Notes under the pieces: model-generated | Told to the model about the DNA's origin: nothing | Databases searched by the model: none | What the model saw: the letters and a program-made list of their open reading frames with translations, nothing else | In this document: positions 44,985 to 53,102 of the stretch, in pieces | How positions within the stretch are numbered: the stretch's first letter is position 1 | How the letters are laid out: each line of letters starts with the position of its first letter | Program-made: the position numbers and the translations under genes | Source of the DNA: Bacteroidales bacterium | GTDB taxonomy: Bacteria > Bacteroidota > Bacteroidia > Bacteroidales > Muribaculaceae | NCBI GenBank assembly: GCA_003150235.1 | Contig: QAMW01000044.1 | Location: forward strand, 62,001 to 126,000 | DNA: 64,000 nt | Direction of reading: 5' to 3'

Positions 44985-47171
44985 ATGACCATGGCAAAGA
45001 ACCCCGTACTTACCGAGGAATTAAAACGGCACTTCGGATTCGATACCTTTAAAGGGAATCAGGAAGCGATTATTTCCAGCCTTCTTGCTGGTAACGACAC
45101 TTTTGTGTTGATGCCTACCGGCGGGGGTAAATCGTTGTGCTATCAGTTGCCTGCGCTCATGATGGAAGGGACTGCCATTGTCATTTCCCCGCTTATTGCC
45201 CTGATGAAAAATCAGGTTGACGCCATGCGTAACTTCAGTGAGGATGACAATGTGGCCCATTTTCTCAATTCGTCGCTTAACAAGACGGCGATTGACCAAG
45301 TCAAAAGTGATATTCTTGCCAGGAAGACCAAACTGCTGTATGTCGCTCCGGAATCATTGACTAAAGAGGAAAACATAGAGTTTTTAAAGACTGTCCCGAT
45401 TTCTTTCTATGCAGTCGATGAAGCTCATTGTATTTCGGAATGGGGTCATGATTTCCGCCCGGAATACCGGCGTATCCGTCCGATAATAAACGAAATCAAC
45501 CGTCGTCCGGTGATAGCGCTTACTGCCACGGCGACGCCGAAGGTCCAGCACGACATACAGAAAAATCTCGGTATGCAGTCGGCGGCGGTGTTCAAGTCAT
45601 CCTTTAACCGCAAAAACCTCTATTATGAGGTGCGTCCCAAGACAGCTAATATTGACCGCGACATCATCAAGTTTATAAAGTCGCAGGAGGGTAAGAGCGG
45701 TATCATATACTGCCTGAGTCGCAAGAAAGTCGAGGAACTTACCGAGATTCTGAAGGTTAATAACATAAGGGCGCTTGCCTACCATGCGGGTATGGACAGC
45801 GCTACCCGTTCGGCGAATCAGGACGCGTTCCTGATGGAAAAGGTCGAGGTGATTGTGGCTACCATTGCTTTCGGCATGGGAATCGACAAGCCGGATGTGA
45901 GATTTGTGATTCACTACGATATCCCGAAATCGCTTGAGGGATATTATCAGGAGACCGGTCGCGCCGGTCGCGACGGCGGGGAGGGGCGCTGTATCGCTTT
46001 CTATCAAAACAAAGATTTGTTGAAGATGGAAAAGTTTATGCAGGGTAAGCCTGTTTCCGAGCAGGAGATTGGCAAGCAGCTTTTGTTGGAGACTGCCTCC
46101 TACGCTGAATCGTCGATTTGCCGGCGCAAGTCGTTGCTGCATTATTTTGGTGAAGAATATCTTGAAGATAACTGTGGAAATTGTGACAATTGTCTAAATC
46201 CTAAAAAACAAGTGGAAGCTAAAGATGAATTATGTGCGGTCATCGAGACAGTGACTGCCCTTAAGGAAAAATTCAAGGCCGAGCAAGTGATTGATGTGAT
46301 GCTCGGCAAGAACACGGCTACAGTGAAGTCTTACAATCAGGATGAGCTTGAAGTGTTTGGCTGCTTGCAAGGCGCTGACGCGAAGACTGTCAATACTGTG
46401 ATACGCCAGGCTATTATCGCCGGCTATCTTGACCGTGATATTGAAAATTTCGGGTTGCTTAAAATTACCAAGAAAGGAAAGGATTATTACAAGAAACCTG
46501 TGTCATTTAAGATTGTTGAAGACAACGAGTTCAATGAGGAAGAGGAGGAAATGGTAGTGAAGAGTGGTGCCGCTTGTGCGGTTGACCCGGAACTTTACAA
46601 CATACTCAAGGATCTCCGCAAGAAGCTTGCGAAGAAACTTGAACTTCCTACCTATGTCATTTTCCAGGACCCGTCTCTGGAAGCGATGGCGACTACTTAT
46701 CCCGTCACCCTTGAGGAATTGCAGAATATCCCCGGTGTCGGCGCAGGCAAAGCAAAGCGCTACGGTGAGGATTTCATAAAGGTAATCAAGACTCATGTGG
46801 AAGAGAATGAGATTGAACGTCCTGAGGATTTAAGGGTAAGAAGCGTCGCAAATAAGAGCAAACTTAAAATATCCATTATCCAGGGTATTGACCGTAAAAT
46901 AGCCCTTGATGCTCTCGCCGAAAGCAAAGGCCTCGAATTTAACGAATTACTTGACGAAATTGAGGCGATTGTATATTCCGGCACGAAAATCAGCATCGAT
47001 TATTTCCTTGACGAAATAATGGATGAAGACCGTCAGCTTGACTTGTTTGACTATTTCAAGGAAAGCGAGAGCGATGACCTTCAGGAGGCAATCAACGAAC
47101 TTGGAAACGAGTTTTCGGAAGAAGAGATAAGGCTTATGCGCATCAAGTTCCTTTCGGAAATGGGCAATTAA
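44985..47171 (+). CDS. recQ: ATP-dependent DNA helicase RecQ
   Basis: 728 residues. Walker A is MPTGGGKS near residue 43-50, motif II is AVDEAHCISEWGHDFRPEY, motif VI is YYQETGRAGRDG. The RecQ C-terminal zinc region shows ICRRKSLLHYF and NCGNCDNC, followed by a winged helix and an HRDC domain (LEELQNIPGVGAGKAKRYG). It unwinds recombination and fork structures. The ATG at 44985 or the one six bases on could serve. It follows clpX by 31 bp and ends at a long terminator hairpin. Confidence 0.95.
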   Translation: MTMAKNPVLTEELKRHFGFDTFKGNQEAIISSLLAGNDTFVLMPTGGGKSLCYQLPALMMEGTAIVISPLIALMKNQVDAMRNFSEDDNVAHFLNSSLNKTAIDQVKSDILARKTKLLYVAPESLTKEENIEFLKTVPISFYAVDEAHCISEWGHDFRPEYRRIRPIINEINRRPVIALTATATPKVQHDIQKNLGMQSAAVFKSSFNRKNLYYEVRPKTANIDRDIIKFIKSQEGKSGIIYCLSRKKVEELTEILKVNNIRALAYHAGMDSATRSANQDAFLMEKVEVIVATIAFGMGIDKPDVRFVIHYDIPKSLEGYYQETGRAGRDGGEGRCIAFYQNKDLLKMEKFMQGKPVSEQEIGKQLLLETASYAESSICRRKSLLHYFGEEYLEDNCGNCDNCLNPKKQVEAKDELCAVIETVTALKEKFKAEQVIDVMLGKNTATVKSYNQDELEVFGCLQGADAKTVNTVIRQAIIAGYLDRDIENFGLLKITKKGKDYYKKPVSFKIVEDNEFNEEEEEMVVKSGAACAVDPELYNILKDLRKKLAKKLELPTYVIFQDPSLEAMATTYPVTLEELQNIPGVGAGKAKRYGEDFIKVIKTHVEENEIERPEDLRVRSVANKSKLKISIIQGIDRKIALDALAESKGLEFNELLDEIEAIVYSGTKISIDYFLDEIMDEDRQLDLFDYFKESESDDLQEAINELGNEFSEEEIRLMRIKFLSEMGN

Positions 47172-47194
47172 TCCTGTCTGTCATAATATTTATA

Positions 47195-47247
47195 CATACA
47201 CTTTTGTCGAAAACAAATCGTTGTTTCGAGCAAAAGTGTATGTTTTT
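47195..47247 (+). terminator. Long hairpin terminator after recQ
   Basis: CATACACTTTTG (47195-47206) and CAAAAGTGTATG (47231-47242) form a perfect 12-bp stem. The interior can continue to pair, and TTTTT follows. Confidence 0.92.
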
Positions 47248-47268
47248 ATATATAAATGCTGTCATTTT

Positions 47269-47300
47269 ATTGTCAAATCGGTCATAAGTGAGTATATTTG
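47269..47300 (+). promoter_or_regulatory. Promoter of the purU-his operon
   Basis: ATTG at 47269-47272 and TATATTTG at 47293-47300 are 20 bp apart. The purU ATG is 25 bp downstream of the -7 box. An ORF start further upstream would overlap the terminator and promoter and is rejected. Confidence 0.75.
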
Positions 47301-47325
47301 CAGAATTAACGCAGTTGTTGCAATT

Positions 47326-48195
47326 ATGGAACAAAAACAGAAGAATACAGCTATACTCCTCATGCATTGCCCCGACCAGCCGGGCATTATCGCAGTGATA
47401 ACCGAGTTTATCAATGTCAATGGCGGTAATATCGTGTATCTTGACCAGTATGTCGACCGTGTGAACGGCGTGTTCTACATGAGGGTGGAGTGGGAGCTTG
47501 ACAATTTCATTATCCCTAAAGAAAAGATTGAGGAATATTTCAAGGTTCTGTATGCGCAACGCTACAATCTTAACTACACCCTGAAGTTTTCTGACAAGAA
47601 ACAGCGCATGGCAATTTTCGTCAGCAAGATGTCGCATTGCCTGTATGATATCCTTGCGCGCTATATTTCAGGAGAGTGGGAGGTGGATATACCGGTTATA
47701 ATAAGTAATCACCCCGATTTGTCGGTAGTGGCAAAACAATTCGATATCCCGTTTGAAGTTATCCCCATAACAAAGGATAACAAGGCTGAGATGGAAGCAA
47801 AGGAATTTGAGATTCTTGACTCTTATGATGTCGATTTCATCGTACTTGCTCGTTACATGCAGGTGCTTTCGGAGAATTTCATAAACCGTTATCCCCATCA
47901 TATCATAAATATCCATCACTCATTTCTCCCGGCATTTGTCGGTGCAAAGCCTTATCATGCGGCTTATGACCGTGGAGTCAAGCTCATCGGCGCCACAAGC
48001 CATTATGTGACCCCCGATCTTGATGCCGGACCTATAATCGAGCAGGATATCACCCGCGTAACCCATAAGGATACTGTTGCCGACCTCGTGAAGAAGGGAC
48101 GTGATCTTGAGAAGATTGTATTGTCCCGTGCGGTAGAGAAGCATATCCAGCGGAAGATTCTTACTTATAATAACAAGACGATAGTGTTCAGCTGA
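47326..48195 (+). CDS. purU: Formyltetrahydrofolate deformylase PurU
   Basis: 289 residues from ATG 47326. An N-terminal ACT domain (MHCPDQPGIIAVITEFI) is followed by a formyltransferase-type catalytic domain with NIHHSFLPAFVGAKPYHAA, SHYVTPDLDAGPIIEQD and the active-site His/Asp. It hydrolyses 10-formyl-THF to formate and THF, balancing one-carbon units. Five bases separate it from hisH, so it may be co-transcribed with the his genes, which use the same purine-derived precursors. Confidence 0.95.
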   Translation: MEQKQKNTAILLMHCPDQPGIIAVITEFINVNGGNIVYLDQYVDRVNGVFYMRVEWELDNFIIPKEKIEEYFKVLYAQRYNLNYTLKFSDKKQRMAIFVSKMSHCLYDILARYISGEWEVDIPVIISNHPDLSVVAKQFDIPFEVIPITKDNKAEMEAKEFEILDSYDVDFIVLARYMQVLSENFINRYPHHIINIHHSFLPAFVGAKPYHAAYDRGVKLIGATSHYVTPDLDAGPIIEQDITRVTHKDTVADLVKKGRDLEKIVLSRAVEKHIQRKILTYNNKTIVFS

Positions 48196-48200
48196 TTATA

Positions 48201-48791
48201 ATGGGTGTAGCTGTCATAAAATATAATGCCGGAAATAATTTTTCCGTGTTGTGTGCGTTGCGCCGTCTCGGAGTGGAAGGTATTGTGACGGATAGTTTCG
48301 ATGTCATCAGAAATGCCGATAAAGTTATTTTTCCGGGTGTGGGCGAAGCTTCATCTGCGATGACCTATCTGCGTGAGAGGGGATTGGATTCATTGATAAG
48401 GTCACTCAAACAGCCTGTCCTTGGTATATGTATCGGACAGCAGCTGATGTGCCGTCATTCGCAGGAGGGTGATACTGATTGTCTTGGCATATTTGATGCT
48501 GACGTTGTGCGTTTCCCTGCAATGGAGGGCATGAAAATTCCTCACATGGGATGGAACACGGTCAGTGTCAGGTCATGCAACGGTGTCGTGCCCCCCTCTG
48601 CCGACAATTCCTTTGTCTACTATGTACATAGTTTCTATGTGCCGGTATGTGATGCAACCACAGCAACTACCGATTATATTGTTCAGTTCAGTGCGTCTAT
48701 GCGCAAGGATAATTTTTATTCCACGCAATTCCATCCTGAGAAGAGTGGGGATGTCGGCGAGTCTATAATAAAAAATTTTCTTGAATTATGA
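48201..48791 (+). CDS. hisH: Imidazole glycerol phosphate synthase glutaminase subunit HisH
   Basis: 196 residues. Catalytic Cys77 is in LGICIGQQLMCRHS, and the His/Glu pair is in TQFHPEKSGDVG. It supplies ammonia to HisF. It overlaps hisA by four bases and follows purU by five. Length and motifs are normal. Confidence 0.96.
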   Translation: MGVAVIKYNAGNNFSVLCALRRLGVEGIVTDSFDVIRNADKVIFPGVGEASSAMTYLRERGLDSLIRSLKQPVLGICIGQQLMCRHSQEGDTDCLGIFDADVVRFPAMEGMKIPHMGWNTVSVRSCNGVVPPSADNSFVYYVHSFYVPVCDATTATTDYIVQFSASMRKDNFYSTQFHPEKSGDVGESIIKNFLEL

Positions 48792-49513
48792 TACAGGTTA
48801 TCCCGGCGATTGATATCATTGACGGCAAATGTGTGCGCTTGACCCGAGGCGATTATGACAGTTCGAGGGTATATGGTGATAATCCTGTGGATATTGCGCG
48901 GCGTTTCAGTGATGCAGGATGTCGACAGCTACATGTTGTTGACCTTGACGGGGCGCGCTCAAGCCATATTGTGAACTATCGGACTCTTGAAAATATAGCC
49001 TCCCATACCTCTCTTGTCATTGATTTCGGAGGTGGCTTGAAGAGCGATGATGATATCAGGATTGCATTTGATTGCGGTGCATCGATGATTACCGGAGGAA
49101 GCATAGCCGTGAAATCTCCGGAACTGTTTGAGGGATGGCTTATGCGCTATGGGTCTGACAAGGTGATTCTTGGTGCCGATGCCAAAGGCGGCAAGATTGC
49201 TACCGACGGTTGGTTTGAGAAATCCGATCATGACTTGATTGAGTTTGTGAAGGCATATTATGAAAAAGGTATAAGACAGATTATCTCAACTGACATTTCT
49301 GTTGACGGCACTCTTGAAGGTCCTTCAGTCGATATGTATCGTTCTATGATGGAAGCGCTTCCCGATGCGCGGATAATAGCGAGTGGTGGAGTCAGCTCTG
49401 TTGGCGATATTTACAGGCTTGACGAAGCGGGGATACCGGCTGTGATTGTCGGGAAAGCGATTTATGAAGGTCGTATTACACTTAAAGAACTGGAAAGGAT
49501 TGCCTTATGTTAG
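48788..49513 (+). CDS. hisA: ProFAR isomerase HisA
   Basis: 241 residues of TIM-barrel enzyme, opening VIPAIDIIDGKCVRLTRGDY with Asp9 as catalytic residue, and LGADAKGG in the second half. It isomerises ProFAR to PRFAR in histidine synthesis. The last seven bases overlap hisF. Confidence 0.96.
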   Translation: MIQVIPAIDIIDGKCVRLTRGDYDSSRVYGDNPVDIARRFSDAGCRQLHVVDLDGARSSHIVNYRTLENIASHTSLVIDFGGGLKSDDDIRIAFDCGASMITGGSIAVKSPELFEGWLMRYGSDKVILGADAKGGKIATDGWFEKSDHDLIEFVKAYYEKGIRQIISTDISVDGTLEGPSVDMYRSMMEALPDARIIASGGVSSVGDIYRLDEAGIPAVIVGKAIYEGRITLKELERIALC

Positions 49514-50262
49514 CTAAACGCATTATTCCATGCCTTGATGTAAAGGATGGCAAGACCGTAAAAGGAGTTAATTTCGTGAATTTCCGTGATGCCGGCGATC
49601 CTGTGGCTTTGGGTAAAAAATATAGCGATGACGGCGCCGACGAACTCGTATATCTTGACATAACGGCATCTCATGAAGGAAGAAAGACTTTTATAGACCT
49701 GGTGACGAGGGTTGCGGAAAATATAAACATCCCGTTTACTGTCGGAGGTGGCATAGGGAGCGTTGCCGATGTGGAGAAACTGCTAAATGCCGGAGCCGAT
49801 AAGGTATCGGTTAATTCTTCTGCATTGCGCAATCCGTCGCTTATTGATGATATTGCATCGCGTTTCGGGTCGCAGGTGTGTGTGCTTGCCATTGACGCAC
49901 GTTACACTGACGGTGACTGGCTGTGTTATGTGAATGGCGGAAGGGTTCCTGTAAATCGCCATTTGTTTGAATGGGCAAAGGAGGGAGCCGACCGGGGTGC
50001 CGGTGAGATATTGTTTACCAGCATGGATCATGACGGTGTAAAGACAGGCTTTGCATGTGACGCGCTTGCCCGGTTGTCTGATGAATTGTCGATACCGGTG
50101 ATTGCTTCAGGTGGAGCGGGGGAATGCTCTCATTTTTATGACGTTTTTACGAAAGGAAAAGCCGATGCAGCCCTTGCTGCCGGAATTTTTCATTTCAATG
50201 AAATTGGAATTGACGGTTTAAAGCATTATCTTTATGACCGGAATATAAATGTTAGATTATAA
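49507..50262 (+). CDS. hisF: Imidazole glycerol phosphate synthase cyclase subunit HisF
   Basis: 251 residues. The catalytic Asp is D11 in IIPCLDVKDGKTVKG, and the second is in LAIDARYT. The TSMDHDGVKTGF segment and the final ASGGAGECSHF are typical. It works with HisH to make IGP and AICAR. Confidence 0.96.
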   Translation: MLAKRIIPCLDVKDGKTVKGVNFVNFRDAGDPVALGKKYSDDGADELVYLDITASHEGRKTFIDLVTRVAENINIPFTVGGGIGSVADVEKLLNAGADKVSVNSSALRNPSLIDDIASRFGSQVCVLAIDARYTDGDWLCYVNGGRVPVNRHLFEWAKEGADRGAGEILFTSMDHDGVKTGFACDALARLSDELSIPVIASGGAGECSHFYDVFTKGKADAALAAGIFHFNEIGIDGLKHYLYDRNINVRL

Positions 50263-50282
50263 ATACTATTTATTGATACATT

Positions 50283-50882
50283 ATGGCAAACCTAAACTTT
50301 CAAAAACTTGGCGGTCTGATACCGGCTATCATCCAGGATGCGCAGACTAAAAATGTACTGATGCTCGGCTTCATGAACCGGGAGGCATATGACAAGACCG
50401 TAGCTGAGGGAAAGGTGACTTTTTTCAGCCGTACAAAAAATCGTCTATGGACAAAGGGTGAGGAAAGTGGTAACTTTCTTAACGTGGTCTCAATCGAGGA
50501 TGATTGCGACAATGACACCCTGTTGATAAAAGTTAAACCCGTAGGTCCGGTATGTCATAATGGCACTGACACTTGCTTCGGCACTGAGAACAAGCAAGGC
50601 ATTGAATTTTTGAGTTACTTGCAGGATTTTATTATCCGTCGTCGTGAAGAGATGCCCGAAGATTCCTACACAACTCTCTTATTCAAAAAAGGGCTTAACC
50701 GTATGGCGCAGAAAGTCGGGGAGGAAGCTGTCGAGACTGTAATCGAGGCAACCAATGGCTCTGACAACCGCCTTATCTATGAGGCATCTGACCTTATATA
50801 CCATCTTATAGTGCTGCTCACGGCAAAAGGTCATCGCATTGAGGAACTTTCCGCTGAGCTTGCCCGTCGTCATAAAGGATAA
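50283..50882 (+). CDS. hisIE: Phosphoribosyl-AMP cyclohydrolase / phosphoribosyl-ATP pyrophosphatase HisIE
   Basis: 199 residues. The N-terminal HisI part has LMLGFMNREAYDKT and LWTKGEESGNF with Cys/His metal ligands later (CHNGTDTCFG). The C-terminal HisE part has QKVGEEAVETVIEA. It catalyses the second and third steps of histidine synthesis. The gap to the ABC-type gene downstream is eight bases. Confidence 0.96.
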   Translation: MANLNFQKLGGLIPAIIQDAQTKNVLMLGFMNREAYDKTVAEGKVTFFSRTKNRLWTKGEESGNFLNVVSIEDDCDNDTLLIKVKPVGPVCHNGTDTCFGTENKQGIEFLSYLQDFIIRRREEMPEDSYTTLLFKKGLNRMAQKVGEEAVETVIEATNGSDNRLIYEASDLIYHLIVLLTAKGHRIEELSAELARRHKG

Positions 50883-50890
50883 TAACTTAC

Positions 50891-51571
50891 ATGAAAGTCA
50901 TTGACTATAAGAACGTCGAGATTTTGCGGAAGGAGCATGTTGTCCTGAAAAATGTAAATCTTGAAGTAGAGGAAGGTGAGTTCATCTATATTATCGGGAA
51001 AGTGGGCAGCGGTAAAAGCAGCCTGCTTAAATCGATGTATGCTGAAATTCCGGTGGAGACAGGGGAGGCGCATGTGCTTGACTACGAAATCTCGACAATA
51101 AAGCGCAAGAAGATTCCTTTGTTGCGTCGAGAAATCGGCATCGTTTTTCAGGATTTTCAATTATTGACAGACCGCACGGTCTATGAGAATCTGCTCTTCG
51201 TGCTTCAGGCAACCGGATGGAAAAACAAAAGCGATATGGACGACCGCATTGAAGAGGTATTGAAGGAAGTGGGCATGATTACCAAATCCTATAAGATGCC
51301 TCATGAACTCTCGGGGGGTGAACAGCAGCGTATTGTTATTGCACGTGCCTTGTTGAACCGCCCGCGTCTCATTCTTGCCGATGAGCCTACGGGCAATCTT
51401 GATCCGGCTACCGGCGAACAGATTGTTCGCTATCTTCATGACATTGCCAAAGAAGGCACTGCAGTGATTATGGCAACCCATAATCTTAGCCTTCTCGACA
51501 CCTTTCCCGGCAAGGTATTGCGTTGCGATGACAAGCGTCTTGCGCCTATGGAAGGAATCGTTTGCAATTAA
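50891..51571 (+). CDS. ftsE: FtsE-type ABC ATPase
   Basis: 226 residues with Walker A GKVGSGKSS, signature HELSGGEQQRIVIARALLNR and Walker B LILADEPTGNLDP. It is closest in style to FtsE and MacB/LolD-type ATPases. FtsE pairs with FtsX in cell division, but no membrane partner is adjacent. It lies eight bases after hisIE, so it may be transcribed with the his operon. The FtsE name is favoured by family, with the LolD-type alternative left open. Confidence 0.8.
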   Translation: MKVIDYKNVEILRKEHVVLKNVNLEVEEGEFIYIIGKVGSGKSSLLKSMYAEIPVETGEAHVLDYEISTIKRKKIPLLRREIGIVFQDFQLLTDRTVYENLLFVLQATGWKNKSDMDDRIEEVLKEVGMITKSYKMPHELSGGEQQRIVIARALLNRPRLILADEPTGNLDPATGEQIVRYLHDIAKEGTAVIMATHNLSLLDTFPGKVLRCDDKRLAPMEGIVCN

Positions 51572-51596
51572 TGACGATAATGTGACAGTTTTTTAT

Positions 51597-51604
51597 TACT
51601 TTTG
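51597..51604 (+). promoter_or_regulatory. Promoter -7 box for lysC-lysA
   Basis: TACTTTTG is an exact TAnnTTTG match. It gives a leader of about 160 nt before the lysC ATG. No good -33 element is visible. Confidence 0.55.
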
Positions 51605-51621
51605 TAAGAATTTTTGAAATA

Positions 51622-51760
51622 ATAAGTAACTCGCGAAAATTAGCTGACATATAATTATGAAGGATTTGCGAGAAATCGCCGGAAAGACGAATAAGGATAT
51701 GTCAGCCCGTAGGGTTACTGAAATAGAAAACATATAAACTAATTTTTAAGAGTTACTTAT
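51622..51760 (+). promoter_or_regulatory. Candidate switch leader RNA upstream of lysC
   Basis: The leader contains one 5' arm that can pair with two downstream partners. ATAAGTAACTC (51622-51632) matches GAGTTACTTAT (51750-51760) over 11 perfect pairs, and AGTAACTC within it matches GGGTTACT (51712-51719) over eight with one G-U. Between them, GCTGACATA (51643-51651) pairs with TATGTCAGC (51698-51706), enclosing a small hairpin GCGA-GAAA-TCGC (51668-51679). The last 11-bp arm ends ten bases before the lysC ATG, so it could hide the ribosome-binding region. It does not fit the lysine riboswitch I know. An RNA switch is inferred, not shown. Confidence 0.5.
51657..51737 (+). CDS. Possible 26-codon leader peptide of lysC
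   Basis: ATG 51657 to TAA 51735-51737, inside the lysC leader. The peptide has Lys at 2, 10 and 13, Thr at 11 and 21, Met at 15, Asn at 12 and Ile at 7, 23 and 26, which are products of the aspartate pathway. Translation would cross the 3' arms of the leader stems. This is suggestive of attenuation but could be chance, as short frames are common. Confidence 0.3.
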   Translation: MKDLREIAGKTNKDMSARRVTEIENI

Positions 51761-51770
51761 ATAAATCGGA

Positions 51771-53093
51771 ATGAAGGTTTTAAAATTTGGAGGCACTTCT
51801 GTCGGCTCTGCGCAACGCATTAAGGAAGTAGCCGGGCTTGTTACCTCACGTGGTAAAAACATTGTCGTGCTTTCGGCAATGTCAGGTACGACCAATACTC
51901 TTGTTGAAATATCGGAATATCTCTACAAAAAGAATATTGATGGTGCAAAAGAGACAGTCAATCAGCTTGAGGCAAAGTACATGCGCACTATTGATGAACT
52001 TTACGATACTGACTTGGCGAAGGAGACGGCGATAAAGGAAGTGAAAGGTTGCTTTAACTATATCCGCTCTTTTACAAAAGATATTTTTACTCTTTTTGAG
52101 GAGAAGGAGATACTTGCGCAAGGCGAACTGATGTCTACCGCGATGATGAATATCTATCTTCAGGAAAAAGGCATAAACTCGGTTTTACTGCCGGCGTTGG
52201 AATTTATGCGCACCGACAAAAATTCCGAGCCTGACACGCAATATATACGTCAGAAATTAAATGCGCGTCTTGAAAAGCATCAGGATGCCGACATATATAT
52301 CACTCAGGGTTACATTTGCCGCAATGCCTATGGCGAGATTGATAATCTACAGCGTGGTGGCAGCGACTATACTGCATCGCTTATCGGTGCCGCTATCAAT
52401 GCCGAGGAGATAGAGATTTGGACCGACATCGACGGTATGCACAACAATGACCCGCGTTTTGTCGACGGTACTCAACCGGTCAAGGAACTTCACTTTGAGG
52501 AAGCTGCCGAGTTGGCATATTTCGGAGCAAAGATTCTCCATCCTACATGTATTCTTCCTGCAAAACTTAATAATATTCCGGTCAGACTGCTTAATACCAT
52601 GCAACCCGACGCTCCCGGTACTTTAATTCATAATTCGCAGGATCCCCACAAAATAAAGGCAGTCGCAGCAAAAGATAATATTACGGCGATAAAAATTAAG
52701 TCGGGTCGTATGTTGCTCGCTTATGGCTTTCTGCGCAAGGTTTTTGAAGTGTTTGAGACACATCAGACACCTATCGACATGATTGCTACCTCTGAAGTCG
52801 GAGTGTCGTTGACGATTGATAACGAGCGTAATCTCAACCACATCCTCGATGATTTGCGTAAATTCGGTACTGTCACTATCGACCGTGACATGGTGATTAT
52901 CTGTGTCGTTGGCGACCTTGAATGGCAGAATCGCGGTTTTGAGGCAGAGGCGCTTGATGCTCTTAAAGAGATTCCGGTGCGTATGATTTCATACGGCGGT
53001 AGTAATTATAACATTTCTTTCCTTGTGCGTAAGGAAGATAAGGTAAAAGCACTCAACTTATTAAGCGACCGATTGTTTAAACACAAAGGTTAA
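51771..53093 (+). CDS. lysC: Aspartate kinase, monofunctional
   Basis: 440 residues. The N-terminal kinase motif is LKFGGTSVGS at 4-13, with the EIWTDIDGM aspartate region later. The C-terminal ACT domains contain TSEVGVSLTIDNERN and the ending ISYGGSNYNISFL, where feedback by Lys or Thr could act. It makes aspartyl phosphate, the first step to Lys, Thr and Met. It precedes lysA by nine bases and lies behind the leader RNA described above. Confidence 0.96.
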   Translation: MKVLKFGGTSVGSAQRIKEVAGLVTSRGKNIVVLSAMSGTTNTLVEISEYLYKKNIDGAKETVNQLEAKYMRTIDELYDTDLAKETAIKEVKGCFNYIRSFTKDIFTLFEEKEILAQGELMSTAMMNIYLQEKGINSVLLPALEFMRTDKNSEPDTQYIRQKLNARLEKHQDADIYITQGYICRNAYGEIDNLQRGGSDYTASLIGAAINAEEIEIWTDIDGMHNNDPRFVDGTQPVKELHFEEAAELAYFGAKILHPTCILPAKLNNIPVRLLNTMQPDAPGTLIHNSQDPHKIKAVAAKDNITAIKIKSGRMLLAYGFLRKVFEVFETHQTPIDMIATSEVGVSLTIDNERNLNHILDDLRKFGTVTIDRDMVIICVVGDLEWQNRGFEAEALDALKEIPVRMISYGGSNYNISFLVRKEDKVKALNLLSDRLFKHKG

Positions 53094-53102
53094 ATTCAAA
53101 GT

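Noticed and set aside
51622..51770. Lysine riboswitch upstream of lysC
   Set aside because: The expected conserved lysine-aptamer core is not seen; only generic paired arms are present, so no named riboswitch was called.
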